Shown one piece after another: positions 17,042-26,376 of a stretch of DNA of 64,000 bases. A program made the translations under genes and the position numbers. The stretch is taken from positions 247,384 to 311,383 of the forward strand of contig CAVQJJ010000019.1 of assembly GCA_963712835.1 (NCBI GenBank). Direction: 5' to 3'. Within the stretch, counting starts at the first letter, position 1. Each line of letters begins with the position of its first letter. The notes under the pieces are model-generated. The model did not search any database. It saw nothing but the letters and a program-made list of their open reading frames with translations, and was not told the DNA's origin. This DNA is from DATARH01 sp963712835 (GTDB lineage Bacteria; Pseudomonadota; Alphaproteobacteria; ATCC43930; CGMCC-115725).

Positions 17042-18157
17042 ATGCCCGGTCCGTTCCGCGCCGACCATGTCGGCAGCCTGCTGCGCCCGCCCGCGCTGTT
17101 GCAGGCGCGCGCCGAGCATGCGGCCGGTCGTCTTTCGGCCGCCGCGCTGCGCGCCGCCGAGGACGCCGCGATCCGCGACGGGATCAAGCTGCAGCGCGAT
17201 CTCGGTCTCCAGGGCATCACCGACGGCGAGATGCGCCGCGGCTCTTGGCATATGGATTTTCTTTACCAGATCGGCGGTGTCGCCCACAGCGACCATCGCC
17301 TGCACATCGCATTCAAGAACGAGGTGGGCACCGTCGAGTTCAGCCCGACCGCGCACCGCATCACCGGGAAGCTCGGGCTCGACAAGGTGATCTTCGGCGA
17401 CGATTTCGCTTTCCTCAAATTGGCCGTAGGCGAGGGGGCCACGCCCAAACTCACGATCCCCTCGCCGTCGATGCTGCATTACCGCGGCGGCCGCGCCGCG
17501 ATCGACCAAGCGGCTTATCCCGACATGGAGCCGTTCTGGCACGACCTCGCCGAGGTCTACGCCAAACAGATCGCCGGTCTCCATGCGCTCGGCTGCACCT
17601 ATCTGCAGCTCGACGACACCAGCCTCGCCTATCTCAACGACCCCGCTCAGCGCACCTATGTCGACAGCATCGGCGGCGACGGCGCGCGCCAGCACCTGAT
17701 CAACATCCGCCTGATCAATCAGGCGCTCGCCAACCGACCGGCGGGCATGACGGTTTGCACCCATATGTGCCGCGGCAATTTCCGCTCGTCGTGGATGGCC
17801 ACGGGCGGTTACGACCACGTCGCCGAGGCGCTATTCGGCGAGTTGAAGGTCGACGGCTTTTTCCTCGAATACGACGACGAGCGCTCCGGCGGCTTTGCGC
17901 CCCTGCGGTTCGTGCCGCGCGGTGGCCCTCGCGTCGTGCTCGGCCTGGTGACCTCGAAGCGCGCGGCGCTCGAAGGCAAGGACGCCTTGAAGCGCCGCAT
18001 CGAGGAAGCCGCCAAATATGTGCCGCTCGACCAGCTCTGCCTGTCGCCGCAATGCGGTTTTTCCTCAACCGTCGACGGCAACGCGCTGACCGTCGAGGAA
18101 GAGCAGGCGAAATTGCGCCTCGTGGTCGAAACCGCGCGCGAGATGTGGAGCGACTAA
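17042..18157 (+). CDS. MetE C-terminal-like methyltransferase family protein
   Basis: A 371-residue TIM-barrel protein of the cobalamin-independent methionine synthase C-terminal/UROD-like superfamily. Visible signatures are RADHVGSLLRP, TDGEMRRGSWHMDF, LDDTSLAYLNDP, CTHMCRGNFRSSW (zinc His/Cys) and LSPQCGFSST (second zinc Cys). Single-domain proteins of this kind often move methyl or alkyl groups between thiols and are not full methionine synthases, because the N-terminal MetE half is absent. GGGAGGAG lies 4-6 nt before the ATG. The leader has two strong inverted repeats. Confidence 0.85.
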   Translation: MPGPFRADHVGSLLRPPALLQARAEHAAGRLSAAALRAAEDAAIRDGIKLQRDLGLQGITDGEMRRGSWHMDFLYQIGGVAHSDHRLHIAFKNEVGTVEFSPTAHRITGKLGLDKVIFGDDFAFLKLAVGEGATPKLTIPSPSMLHYRGGRAAIDQAAYPDMEPFWHDLAEVYAKQIAGLHALGCTYLQLDDTSLAYLNDPAQRTYVDSIGGDGARQHLINIRLINQALANRPAGMTVCTHMCRGNFRSSWMATGGYDHVAEALFGELKVDGFFLEYDDERSGGFAPLRFVPRGGPRVVLGLVTSKRAALEGKDALKRRIEEAAKYVPLDQLCLSPQCGFSSTVDGNALTVEEEQAKLRLVVETAREMWSD

Positions 18158-18514
18158 AGCACCGGAATAGCAAAAACAATTCGATCGGACGGAAGACCAG
18201 ATTTGTCATCTGACTGTAATACGGCGTCTCGTTTACTCAATGATTTACATTGCCACACCGTAGCCACAAAAAATGTGGCAGAGATGTCCTATCGTCTGAC
18301 TTGCCGATCAGGGAGTGGACCAGGGGTTTCCCTCGCCGGTATGAAGCCGAATGAGCTACTTAAAGATCCTTTATTAATCTCCAACCTCAGCAACGGCGGG
18401 CGTTGATGCGCCATACGCATTAAAAGTCCGCCAAATCGCAACGCACCTTCATGAAGAGCCTGTCGTCACGCAGCGGCGGGTACGGAACAGGTTTCGTCGT
18501 TTCGGGGAAGTCCA
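18158..18514. other. Relatively AT-rich intergenic region
   Basis: A 357-bp gap. It contains overlapping hairpins in which TGCCACA (18251-18257) and GCCACA (18263-18268) can both pair with TGTGGCA (18274-18280). No gene is convincing; a 67-codon open frame at 18203 lacks a ribosome site and plausible composition. It presumably holds the promoter of the small gene at 18515. Confidence 0.4.
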
Positions 18515-18742
18515 ATGACCTATCGCATCGTCTATAACGAAATTCCGGCGCCGCGCGCCGCCCTCCGGCCGCGTCGCACCGTATCGACCGAGGAGTTCGC
18601 GACGGAGCACCAAGCCCTGGGCCGCGCCCGCGAGCTGCTTGAAACCGGCGAGCATCACGGTGTTGCCGTGCGCGACCACAGCGGCAACGAGCTTTGCGGC
18701 GTCCGGCTGCAATGGCGGCTCGGCGGCTTCACCGGCGATTAA
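18515..18742 (+). CDS. Small hypothetical protein
   Basis: A 75-residue protein starting MTYRIVYNEIPAPRAALRP and ending GGFTGD, without a signal peptide or membrane segment. It has a helical centre (EFATEHQALGRARELLETGEH) followed by strands (GVAVRDHSGNELCGVRLQW). GGGGAAG precedes the ATG. It lies upstream of gyrA with its own spacing. I recognise no family and assign no function. Confidence 0.6.
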   Translation: MTYRIVYNEIPAPRAALRPRRTVSTEEFATEHQALGRARELLETGEHHGVAVRDHSGNELCGVRLQWRLGGFTGD

Positions 18743-18988
18743 GATCGGATACAAGAACTGGCCCGCCCCGTCCCACAAGCGGGGCGAGGCTGAGCGGCGG
18801 GGCGATTCGACCGCGATCGGCGCGCGTCGTCGTCCTGGTCCTGCCAGAGCGCCGCGGCAGGGCAGGTCTGCCGTGGCCGGCGTTGTCCGCCCCTGCGCAA
18901 ATCGGTAAGCTTTTCCTATATATTCATCGCGGCGGCGCTCACCGGCTCGGCCGCGATTTTGTTTCGCACGTGACCTTCGGAGCCGTCT

Positions 18989-21769
18989 TTGGCCGTTACC
19001 GCCGTCCCGCCGGGCCAGCCGCCGATCGGGCCCGATATCACCCAGATCACCATCGAAGAGGAGATGCGCCGCTCCTACCTCGATTACGCGATGAGCGTGA
19101 TCGTGGCGCGGGCGTTGCCCGACGTGCGCGACGGCTTGAAGCCGGTGCACCGGCGCATCCTCTTTTCGATGCAGACAAACGGCAATTTGTGGAACCGTGG
19201 CTACCGCAAATCCGCGCGCATCGTCGGCGACGTCATCGGCAAGTACCACCCGCACGGCGACGTCGCGATCTACGACGCGATGGTACGGATGGCGCAGGAT
19301 TTCTCGATGCGCCTCAAGCTCGTCGACGGGCAAGGCAATTTCGGCTCCGTAGACGGCGATTTTCCCGCGGCGTACCGCTATACCGAGGCACGGTTGGCGC
19401 GGGTCGCCGAGACCTTGCTCGCCGACCTCGACAACGAGACGGTCGATTTCCAGCCCAATTTCGATGACACCGAGCAGGAGCCGAAGGTCCTCCCGGCCGG
19501 CTATCCGAACCTGCTCGTCAACGGCGCGCAGGGCATCGCCGTCGGCATGGCGACCAACATCCCGACACACAATCTCGGCGAGGTCATCGACGCTTGCTGC
19601 GCCTATCTCGACAACCGGGCGATCACTATCGAAGAGCTCATGGAGCACGTGCCAGCGCCGGATTTCCCGACCGGCGGGATCATCGTCGGCCGCGCCGGCT
19701 CGCACGCCGCCTACAAGACCGGCCGCGGCGCGGTCGTGCTGCGCGGCAAGAGCCACATTGAGGAAATCCACGGCCGCGAGGCGATCGTCTTTACCGAGAT
19801 CCCCTACCAGGTCAACAAATCGAAGCTCGTCGAGCGCATCGCGGAGACGGTGCACGACAAGATCGTCGAGGGCATCGCCGCGCTGCGCGACGAAAGCGAC
19901 CGCGAAGGTCTGCGCATCGTCATCGAGATCAAGCGCGAGGCCGATCCCGACATCGTGCTGAACCAGCTCTACCGACACACCGCGCTGCAGACGAGCTTCG
20001 GCGTCAACATGCTCGCCATCAATGGCGGCCGGCCGGAACTGATGACACTGCGCGACATCGTCGTCGCCTTTGTCGCGTTTCGCGAAGAGGTCATCACCCG
20101 GCGCACGACCTACCTGCTCAACAAAGCGCGCGAGCGGTCGCACATCCTGGTCGGGCTCCTGGTCGCGGTCGGCAGCATCGACCCGATCATCGCACTGATC
20201 CGTGCTGCCGCCGATCCGGCCGAGGCGCGGGCTGGGCTGTTGGCCCGACGCTGGCCGGCGGGCGATGTCGCGCCGCTATTGGAGCGGGTCGGCGAGGAAG
20301 TCCGGCTCGATCCGGGCGATGGCACGTATCAGCTCACGGACGAGCAGGCGCGCGCGATCCTCGATCTGCGTCTGCAGCGCCTTACTGGCCTCGAACGCGA
20401 GAAAATCGCCGAAGAACTTAACGAGCTAATCACCGAAATCGCCGGCCATCTCGAGATCCTGCGCTCACCTGAAAAGCTGATCGAGGTGCTGCGCGGTGAG
20501 TTGGTGGCGATCAAGGAGCAGTTCGCGACCCCGCGCCTCACCCAGATCGAGGATGTCGAGTTCGAGGCCGATATCGAGGCGCTGATCCAGCGCGAGGACA
20601 TGGTCGTCACGGTCAGCCACGCCGGTTACATCAAGCGGGTCCCGCTTTCGACCTATCGCGCGCAGCGGCGCGGCGGCCGCGGTCGTGCCGGGATGGCGAT
20701 CCGCGAGGAGGATTTCCTCAGCCAGGTCTTTGTCGCCTCGACGCTCGATCCCGTCCTGTTCTTCACCTCGACCGGCAAGGTGTTCAAGCTCAAGGTCTAC
20801 CGCCTGCCGCTCGGCACGCCCCAGGCGCGCGGTCGGCCGATGATCAACCTCTTGCCGCTCGCCGAAGGCGAGACGATCTCGACCGTGATGCCGCTGCCCG
20901 AGGACGAGGAAAGCTGGGCTGGGCTGACCGTGATGTTTGCAACCGCCGCCGGCTATGTGCGGCGCAACGCGCTCAGCGACTTTGTCGATGTGCGCTCGAA
21001 CGGCAAGATCGCAATGAAGTTCGAGGGCGAGGATGAGGGCGACCGGCTGATCGCTGTCGCCACCTGCACGGTCGACGACGATGTCCTGCTGGCGACGAAG
21101 AACGGCAAGGCGATCCGCTTCCCGATCGAGGATGTCCGCGTCTTTGCCGGCCGATCCTCTGTCGGCGTCCGCGGGATACGACTTCTGGGCGACAACTCGG
21201 TCATTTCGATGTCGATCTTGCGCCACGAGGCCGTGTCGCCCGAGACCCGCGATGCCTACCTCAAGCTCGCCAACGAACGCCGCCGGCAGAATGGCGACGA
21301 GGAGCTGCTCCCCGAAGCCGATGAGGGTGAAAACGGCAACGGGGCAGCCGGCGAAGCGCCGTTATCGGAGGAGGAGTTTCTCGACCTCGCCGAGCGCGAG
21401 GAGTTCCTCCTCAGCGTCACCGAAAAAGGCTTTGGGGTGCGCAGCTCGTCCTATGGCTACCGCATCACCGGGCGCGGCGGGCAGGGCATCAACAACATGG
21501 ACCTCACCCGGCGCAGCGACGCGGTGGTCGCGGCCTTCCCGGTTGGCGCCAAGGACCAGATCATGCTGGTCACCGATGGCGGCATGGTGATCCGCACCAC
21601 GGTCGACGAGGTTCGGATCGTCCGTCGCGGCAGCGCCGGCGTGGTGATTTTCCGCGTCGGCGACGGCGAACGCGTGGTATCGGTAGCACGACTGCCGGAA
21701 GTCGCCCCCGAGGAGAACGGGGAAAACGGCGATGCGGCAGGGGAGAGTGAAGAGGGGGACGGCAAGTGA
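18989..21769 (+). CDS. gyrA: DNA gyrase subunit A
   Basis: A 926-residue subunit that breaks and rejoins DNA during ATP-driven negative supercoiling. The start is TTG at 18989, supported by GGAG 6 nt upstream. The catalytic Tyr131 is in AYRYTEARL. The C-terminal domain contains the GyrA box QRRGGRG, which separates it from ParC. An acidic insert (EELLPEADEGENGNG) lies in the late C-terminal domain and the tail is acidic. In the quinolone-resistance region the residue matching E. coli Ser83 is Val92 (HPHGDVAIYD); the Asp87 equivalent is kept as Asp96. coaD overlaps the stop by 4 nt. Confidence 0.98.
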   Translation: MAVTAVPPGQPPIGPDITQITIEEEMRRSYLDYAMSVIVARALPDVRDGLKPVHRRILFSMQTNGNLWNRGYRKSARIVGDVIGKYHPHGDVAIYDAMVRMAQDFSMRLKLVDGQGNFGSVDGDFPAAYRYTEARLARVAETLLADLDNETVDFQPNFDDTEQEPKVLPAGYPNLLVNGAQGIAVGMATNIPTHNLGEVIDACCAYLDNRAITIEELMEHVPAPDFPTGGIIVGRAGSHAAYKTGRGAVVLRGKSHIEEIHGREAIVFTEIPYQVNKSKLVERIAETVHDKIVEGIAALRDESDREGLRIVIEIKREADPDIVLNQLYRHTALQTSFGVNMLAINGGRPELMTLRDIVVAFVAFREEVITRRTTYLLNKARERSHILVGLLVAVGSIDPIIALIRAAADPAEARAGLLARRWPAGDVAPLLERVGEEVRLDPGDGTYQLTDEQARAILDLRLQRLTGLEREKIAEELNELITEIAGHLEILRSPEKLIEVLRGELVAIKEQFATPRLTQIEDVEFEADIEALIQREDMVVTVSHAGYIKRVPLSTYRAQRRGGRGRAGMAIREEDFLSQVFVASTLDPVLFFTSTGKVFKLKVYRLPLGTPQARGRPMINLLPLAEGETISTVMPLPEDEESWAGLTVMFATAAGYVRRNALSDFVDVRSNGKIAMKFEGEDEGDRLIAVATCTVDDDVLLATKNGKAIRFPIEDVRVFAGRSSVGVRGIRLLGDNSVISMSILRHEAVSPETRDAYLKLANERRRQNGDEELLPEADEGENGNGAAGEAPLSEEEFLDLAEREEFLLSVTEKGFGVRSSSYGYRITGRGGQGINNMDLTRRSDAVVAAFPVGAKDQIMLVTDGGMVIRTTVDEVRIVRRGSAGVVIFRVGDGERVVSVARLPEVAPEENGENGDAAGESEEGDGK

Positions 21770-22287
21770 GGAAGTCGCGGGTCGGCGTCTATCCCGGCAC
21801 CTTTGATCCCATCACCAACGGCCATACCGACATCATCCGCCGCGCCGCGAAAATCGTTGACCGGCTCGTCGTCGGGGTCGCGCGCAACGACGGCAAGGGG
21901 CCGCTGTTCTCGACCGACGAGCGGGTCGAGATCACCCGTCACGAGATCGCCACGGTGCTCGACGGCGAGACTGCGGAGCGCGTCGAGGTGCGGCCGTTCG
22001 AGACGCTGTTGATGAGCTTTGCCGAGTCGGTCGGGGCGGGGGTGGTCATCCGCGGTCTGCGGGCGGTGTCGGATTTCGAGTACGAATTCCAGATGGCCGC
22101 CATAAACGCTCGCCTCAACCCGCGGATCGAGACCGTCTTTCTGATGGCCTCCGATCCATACCAGTCAATCTCGTCGCGGTTCGTGAAGGAGATCGGCGCG
22201 CTCGGCGGCGACGTCACGCACTTTGTCAGCACGCAGGTCGCCGAGCGGCTCATCGAGCGCTTTAGCCAGCGCGTGAAGGAACGTTAA
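21766..22287 (+). CDS. coaD: Phosphopantetheine adenylyltransferase
   Basis: A 173-residue CoaD that makes dephospho-CoA from 4'-phosphopantetheine and ATP. The nucleotidyltransferase motif is GTFDPITNGHTDII, and the family C-terminal motif SISSRFVKEI is present. It starts with GTG, sharing GTGA with the gyrA stop, so translation is likely coupled. The stop overlaps the convergent HpaB-like gene by 4 nt. Together with coaX at 51966 the window encodes two steps of CoA synthesis. Confidence 0.97.
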   Translation: MRKSRVGVYPGTFDPITNGHTDIIRRAAKIVDRLVVGVARNDGKGPLFSTDERVEITRHEIATVLDGETAERVEVRPFETLLMSFAESVGAGVVIRGLRAVSDFEYEFQMAAINARLNPRIETVFLMASDPYQSISSRFVKEIGALGGDVTHFVSTQVAERLIERFSQRVKER

Positions 22288-23738
22288 GCGAGCATCTTAT
22301 CGACGAGCGCACCGGCCGCCCTCCAATCGTAGGTGCGAAAGCTGTGCGCGCAGGTCACGAATGGCGCGCCGGCATAGAACATCTCGTACTGCACGTGCCG
22401 CGAGCCGAATTCGGATCCGAGCGCATCCCAGGCGAGCTTGAGGAAATCGACTCGCTCCTGCGCCTCCGAAATCGGCGAGCGTTGCGTCAAACCGATGATC
22501 CTCGCCAGCTCCGGGTTGTCCGCGTCGCGGGCCGATGACGGCAGCATGATCAGCGCGCCGCCGGCGAGACCGCGGATTGTCTCGATCAGCTTCGGATAGA
22601 GTTCCTGGGTCAGCACTTGGGCCGCATACATCATGTGCTTGGCGGGCACGAAATAGCCGTCCTGGATGTGGCCGGCGGCCTCCATGCCGACCACCATGCC
22701 CTCGACCATCGCCGCCTGCGCCGCGAGCCTGCCGAGCGTTTCGCGCACCGGCGGCATGGCGCTGGTGCCGATCGTGTCGGCGATGCGCAGCGCGATGCCG
22801 ACGAGGAACCGCACCTTGACCATCAACCGGATTTGCGACTGGTAGTTCTGAAAGGTGTGGCCGAGCGTGTCGTGGAACTGGGCGCGGCACATATCGGTGT
22901 CGCGGTGCACGAAAACCCGCTCCCACGGCACCTTCACATCCTCGAACCAGACCAGCGCATCGTTCTCGTCGAACCGCGCCGAGAGCGGGTTATCGCGCGG
23001 CGACACCGCCGCCGCCTCGTAGGATTTGCGCGACAAGAGCTTCAGCCCCTTCGCCGCCAACGGAATGGCGAATGACGTCGCCAAGTCTTCCTCGCCCGGC
23101 CGCAGCGGCTGCAAATTGGCGACGAACAGCTCATTGGCCATGATCGCGCCGGTGCCGAGCATCTTGGCGCCGCGCACGGTGATGCCCTCCGAGTCCTCGT
23201 CGACGATCCGCGCGACGAGCTCTTCTTCCTGCTCGCCCCAGGCTTTGTTGCGGTCGGCCTGCGGGTTGATGATCACATAGCTGACGTAGTGATCGTGGCG
23301 GCGGACCTCGTCGAAATAATCGAGCAGCGCCCGTGCCCGCTCTTCACCGTGACCGCGGATTACGTCGATGCCGATCACCTGGCCCAACAGGCTCGACGCG
23401 ACATGATCCGGCGAACGGCCGAGAAACCCGCCGGATTGTTCGGCCCATTCGCGAAGCGCCTCGCGCCGCGCGACAAGCTCGACATGGCTGCGGGGTAGCT
23501 GCCAGCAGCGATTGATCCGGGCATAGCCGCCGCCGACCGGCGCGGCGAAAGTCATCCGCTCGAGGTTTTCCGGCCGCGCCTGGTAGTCGTAGAGCGCGGC
23601 GACCTGGTGCACCGCGTTGCGAAAGGCCGGATGCGTCGTCACATCGGCGACACGCTCGCCGTCGATATAAACCTCTCGCCCGTCGCGCAGCGCCGCAAGA
23701 TGGTCGGCCCCGGTCTTGACCTCGCCTCTGCCTGTCAT
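22284..23738 (-). CDS. HpaB-family FADH2-dependent monooxygenase, large component
   Basis: A 484-residue protein of the 4-hydroxyphenylacetate 3-hydroxylase family (acyl-CoA-dehydrogenase-like fold). Recognisable stretches are SGGFLGRSPDHVAS, NPQADRNK, GITVRGAKMLGTGAIMANELFV and DRFMTP-free C-terminal helices ending VDKMLA. These enzymes hydroxylate phenols with FADH2 from a separate reductase (HpaC), which is not nearby. The 4-hydroxybutyryl-CoA dehydratase branch shares the fold but its Fe-S ligands are not evident. The promoter region is divergent from the EamA gene. Confidence 0.85.
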   Translation of the reverse strand: MTGRGEVKTGADHLAALRDGREVYIDGERVADVTTHPAFRNAVHQVAALYDYQARPENLERMTFAAPVGGGYARINRCWQLPRSHVELVARREALREWAEQSGGFLGRSPDHVASSLLGQVIGIDVIRGHGEERARALLDYFDEVRRHDHYVSYVIINPQADRNKAWGEQEEELVARIVDEDSEGITVRGAKMLGTGAIMANELFVANLQPLRPGEEDLATSFAIPLAAKGLKLLSRKSYEAAAVSPRDNPLSARFDENDALVWFEDVKVPWERVFVHRDTDMCRAQFHDTLGHTFQNYQSQIRLMVKVRFLVGIALRIADTIGTSAMPPVRETLGRLAAQAAMVEGMVVGMEAAGHIQDGYFVPAKHMMYAAQVLTQELYPKLIETIRGLAGGALIMLPSSARDADNPELARIIGLTQRSPISEAQERVDFLKLAWDALGSEFGSRHVQYEMFYAGAPFVTCAHSFRTYDWRAAGALVDKMLA

Positions 23739-23761
23739 ACCGTCCTCCGGTAGTAGAATTC

Positions 23762-23793
23762 ATACCGGTGTAAAATCGTGTCTTAACCGGTAT
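23762..23793. promoter_or_regulatory. Inverted repeat in divergent promoter region
   Basis: ATACCGGT and ACCGGTAT are a perfect 8-bp inverted repeat separated by 16 nt, between the HpaB-like gene (-) and the EamA gene (+). It is a candidate operator serving one or both genes. Confidence 0.4.
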
Positions 23794-23847
23794 CGCCCGG
23801 CTGATAGTTTCTCGACTCGACGGTAACGGTGGGCGCGAAGCCGGGCA

Positions 23848-24783
23848 ATGGCCGCACTTTCGGCAGCAGCTGCGGGGGCATGGATCCCGATTACGTTAGG
23901 CGCGGCCCTGGCGCAGACGCTGCGCAACGCCGCGCAAAGGCACCTGACGGGCGATCTCGGCGCGCTCGGCGCGACACTGGTGCGGTTTCTCTATGGGCTG
24001 CCGTTCGCCGCGATCTGGCTGGCCGTCGCGTGGGTTGGGTTCGCCGAACGCGGAGCCTGGCCGGCGATCAACGCCTCTTTCCTCAGCTGGACCGTCGTCG
24101 CCGCTTTGAGTCAGATCGCGGCGACCGCGCTGCTTCTGCGCAATATGGAGGAGCGCAATTTCGCGATCGGAGTCGCGTATTCGAAAAGCGAGATCATCCA
24201 GGTCGCCCTGTTCGGCTTGGTCCTGCTCGGCGACAAGGTGTCGCCGCCGGCGATACTGGCGATCGTCGTCGCCAGCGTCGCCGTTGTCTTGCTCTCGTTG
24301 CCGGCGGGTGACCGGTCGCTGGTTTCGATCGCGCGCGGCTGGGCGTCGCGATCGGCGCTGTTGGGTTTGGGATCGGGCGCCGCGTTCGGCATGGCGGCGG
24401 TCGGCTATCGCGGCGCGGCGCTCGCGCTCGCGACGCCGTCGATCGTCTTTGCCGCGGCCGAAAGCCTTGTCTGGGCTCAGGCGTTCCAGACCGTGCTGCT
24501 CGGTGGCTACCTGATGTGGCGCAACGCGTCCGTGGTCGTCGCGGTGATCGAGGCTTGGCGCGTGTCGTTTCTCGCCGGCGCGATGGGGGCGATCGGCTCG
24601 GCCTGCTGGTTCACCGCAATGGCGATGAAGCCGGTGGCGCAGGTGCGCACGCTGGGGCTGGTCGAGCTCTATTTCAGCTATGTCGTCTCGCGGCGTGTCT
24701 TCCGCGAGCGTTTGGGCGCCGCTGAGCTGATCGGCCTTGTTCTTCTCGCCGTCGGGTTGATCGGCATCGTCGCGCTGCACTGA
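23848..24783 (+). CDS. EamA/DMT-family transporter
   Basis: A 311-residue inner-membrane protein with about ten hydrophobic helices in two repeats of five, as in drug/metabolite exporters of the EamA type. A Gly/Ala-rich helix, LGAALAQTLRNAAQRHL, opens the first repeat. The C-terminal repeat includes VAQVRTLGLVELYFSYVVS, with charged loop VFRERLGAAELIG before the last helix. The substrate is not deducible. It is divergent from the HpaB-like monooxygenase, so an aromatic compound is possible but unproven. Confidence 0.85.
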   Translation: MAALSAAAAGAWIPITLGAALAQTLRNAAQRHLTGDLGALGATLVRFLYGLPFAAIWLAVAWVGFAERGAWPAINASFLSWTVVAALSQIAATALLLRNMEERNFAIGVAYSKSEIIQVALFGLVLLGDKVSPPAILAIVVASVAVVLLSLPAGDRSLVSIARGWASRSALLGLGSGAAFGMAAVGYRGAALALATPSIVFAAAESLVWAQAFQTVLLGGYLMWRNASVVVAVIEAWRVSFLAGAMGAIGSACWFTAMAMKPVAQVRTLGLVELYFSYVVSRRVFRERLGAAELIGLVLLAVGLIGIVALH

Positions 24784-24886
24784 GGCGTTTCGCAACGACC
24801 GGCGCGCATTGCGTTGCAATATGCGAAAAATGCCGGATGAAACTTCTGCGTCGTTACGTATCTGGTAACTATCATAGTGGCTTAGG

Positions 24887-24913
24887 AAGCCGTGCCATGA
24901 TGGCACGTGGCTT
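24887..24913. promoter_or_regulatory. Palindrome upstream of small gene
   Basis: AAGCC-GTGCCA-TGA-TGGCAC-GT-GGCTT: a 6-bp perfect inner palindrome extended by outer 5-bp arms offset by 2 nt. It ends 48 nt before the start of the small protein at 24962. Operator or hairpin; no T-run follows. Confidence 0.4.
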
Positions 24914-24961
24914 GATATGTCCGTCATCCGAGAGGGACAGGCTCCCGATCGGAGTAAAAAA

Positions 24962-25201
24962 ATGCCGACCCACGAGACCGAGATCGAATTGCTGGCCCGC
25001 GCGATGATCGACCGCCACGGTGGAGAGGCGGCGCAGGCAGCCGTCGTTCGTCTCAATCAGATGATCGACGGCGGCGACTGGGACGGACGTGACCGCTGGG
25101 CGTGCGTCGTGCATATGATCCATGAGCGTCAGGGCGTTCGCGCAGCCGTGGTCCAGCGAGGGCGCGGCAGCTTTGGCCTCGGCACAACCCGCGCGGCCTG
25201 A
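24962..25201 (+). CDS. Small hypothetical protein, mostly helical
   Basis: A 79-residue protein beginning MPTHETEIELLARAMIDRHGG. GGAG lies 7 nt before the ATG at 24962; an ATG at 24917 is in frame but lacks a good site. The body (ELLARAMIDRHGGEAAQAAVV ... WACVVHMIHERQG) is helical and soluble, with a basic tail. I do not recognise a family. It is monocistronic and convergent with the SDR gene. Confidence 0.6.
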   Translation: MPTHETEIELLARAMIDRHGGEAAQAAVVRLNQMIDGGDWDGRDRWACVVHMIHERQGVRAAVVQRGRGSFGLGTTRAA

Positions 25202-25226
25202 TCGAAATCATTGCCGTAACTCGGAG

Positions 25227-26039
25227 CTAGCCGATTTTCACCAGCGCGCCGCCATCGACGGGCAGGGCGACGCCGGTCACGAAATTCGCCTCGTCCGACG
25301 CGAGGAACAGCGCCGCGTTGGCGACATCCCAGCCCGTTCCCATCTTGCCGCGCAGCGGCACGCGCGCATCGCGCTCCGCGGCGATCTCAGCGCGGCTGCG
25401 ATTGGTCGCGCGGGCGCGGGTATCGACCGCCATCGGCGTATCCATCAGTCCCGGCAGGATGCAGTTGGCTCGGATGCCGTAAGGCGCGTTCTCCAGCGCC
25501 AGCTGCTGGGTGAACGCGACCATCGCCGCCTTGGTCGCCTTGTAGGCGACGAGCGGGTAGGTGTTCTCGAACGCCGCGACCGACGAAATGTTGACGATCG
25601 CGCCCGAGCGCTGTGACCGCATGATCGGGATCGCGTGCTTGCAGGCCATGATCGTGCCGCGGATGTTGATTGCCGAGACGCGGTCGAACGCTTCCTCGGT
25701 CAACTCCAGAAGCGGCTTGTCGCCGCCCGCGACGCTGACCCCGACATTGTTGTGCAGGATGTCGATGCGGCCCCAGCGCCGCACCGCCTCCGCCATCGCC
25801 GCGGCGAGCGTGGCCTCGCGCGTCACATCGGCCTGAAACGGCACGCATTCGCCCTGTTCGACCAACGCTGCGGTCACCGCCGCGGCATCGAGGTCGCGAT
25901 CGACCGCGAGGATGCGCGCGCCTTCCTGCGCGAAACGCAGCACCGTCGCCCGCCCGTTGCCGATGCCTTCGCCGGGGCTTTGCCCAGCGCCGATCACCAC
26001 TGCGATCTTGCCCCCAAGGCGCATTGCTTCTGGGCGCAT
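25227..26039 (-). CDS. Short-chain dehydrogenase/reductase
   Basis: A 270-residue NAD(P)-dependent SDR. The cofactor loop is VIGAGQSPGEGIGNGRA, longer than the usual TGxxxGxG. DVTREATLAAAM binds the adenine ring, and HNNVGVSVAG is the NNAG equivalent. The catalytic Ser and Tyr-x3-Lys are in NISSVAAF and VAYKATKAAM. The C-terminal strand is TGVALPVDGGALVKIG. The start at 26039 is chosen for GGAGG 5 nt upstream. The substrate is unknown. Confidence 0.88.
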   Translation of the reverse strand: MRPEAMRLGGKIAVVIGAGQSPGEGIGNGRATVLRFAQEGARILAVDRDLDAAAVTAALVEQGECVPFQADVTREATLAAAMAEAVRRWGRIDILHNNVGVSVAGGDKPLLELTEEAFDRVSAINIRGTIMACKHAIPIMRSQRSGAIVNISSVAAFENTYPLVAYKATKAAMVAFTQQLALENAPYGIRANCILPGLMDTPMAVDTRARATNRSRAEIAAERDARVPLRGKMGTGWDVANAALFLASDEANFVTGVALPVDGGALVKIG

Positions 26040-26093
26040 CGCTTCCTCCATCGCCATATAACGAAGGAGAGCATGACGCATGGAGCGACGGCG

Positions 26094-26363
26094 ATGAAGC
26101 ACCACCTTGCCGCGATCGTTGCCGCCGGCCTGATGCTGGCGCAGATGAGCAGCTACAATGGCGGCATTCCGATCACCCCCGGCACCAGCGTGCCGGAAAG
26201 CAATCCGGCGACCGCGATTGCGTCGCCCTCATTGAGCGCGCCAAGCAGCTCGCCTGCCGTCGGCCCGGCCATCGGGTCCGGCTCGGCCGCCAGCACCGCG
26301 CCGTCAGGGCCGGCCTATTCCTTCGGCGCCGCGCCGGCCCCGACCATCTCTCCAGGTCGATAG
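26094..26363 (+). CDS. Small secreted low-complexity protein
   Basis: An 89-residue protein with a signal peptide (MKHHLAAIVAAGLMLAQMSS). A Ser/Ala/Pro/Gly-rich, probably unstructured mature part follows and ends TISPGR. GGAG lies 8 nt before the ATG at 26094; an in-frame ATG at 26073 has poorer spacing. It is divergent from the SDR gene. No family recognised. Confidence 0.5.
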   Translation: MKHHLAAIVAAGLMLAQMSSYNGGIPITPGTSVPESNPATAIASPSLSAPSSSPAVGPAIGSGSAASTAPSGPAYSFGAAPAPTISPGR

Positions 26364-26376
26364 GGATGAGAAAGGC

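Noticed and set aside
18203..18406. 67-codon frame in the AT-rich gap before the small gene at 18515
   Set aside because: No Shine-Dalgarno sequence and no protein-like features; probably non-coding leader or spacer DNA.
26073..26093. Earlier ATG start for the small secreted protein at 26094
   Set aside because: Its AGGAG is only 3 nt away and it would add seven residues before a good signal peptide; the downstream ATG has 8-nt spacing.
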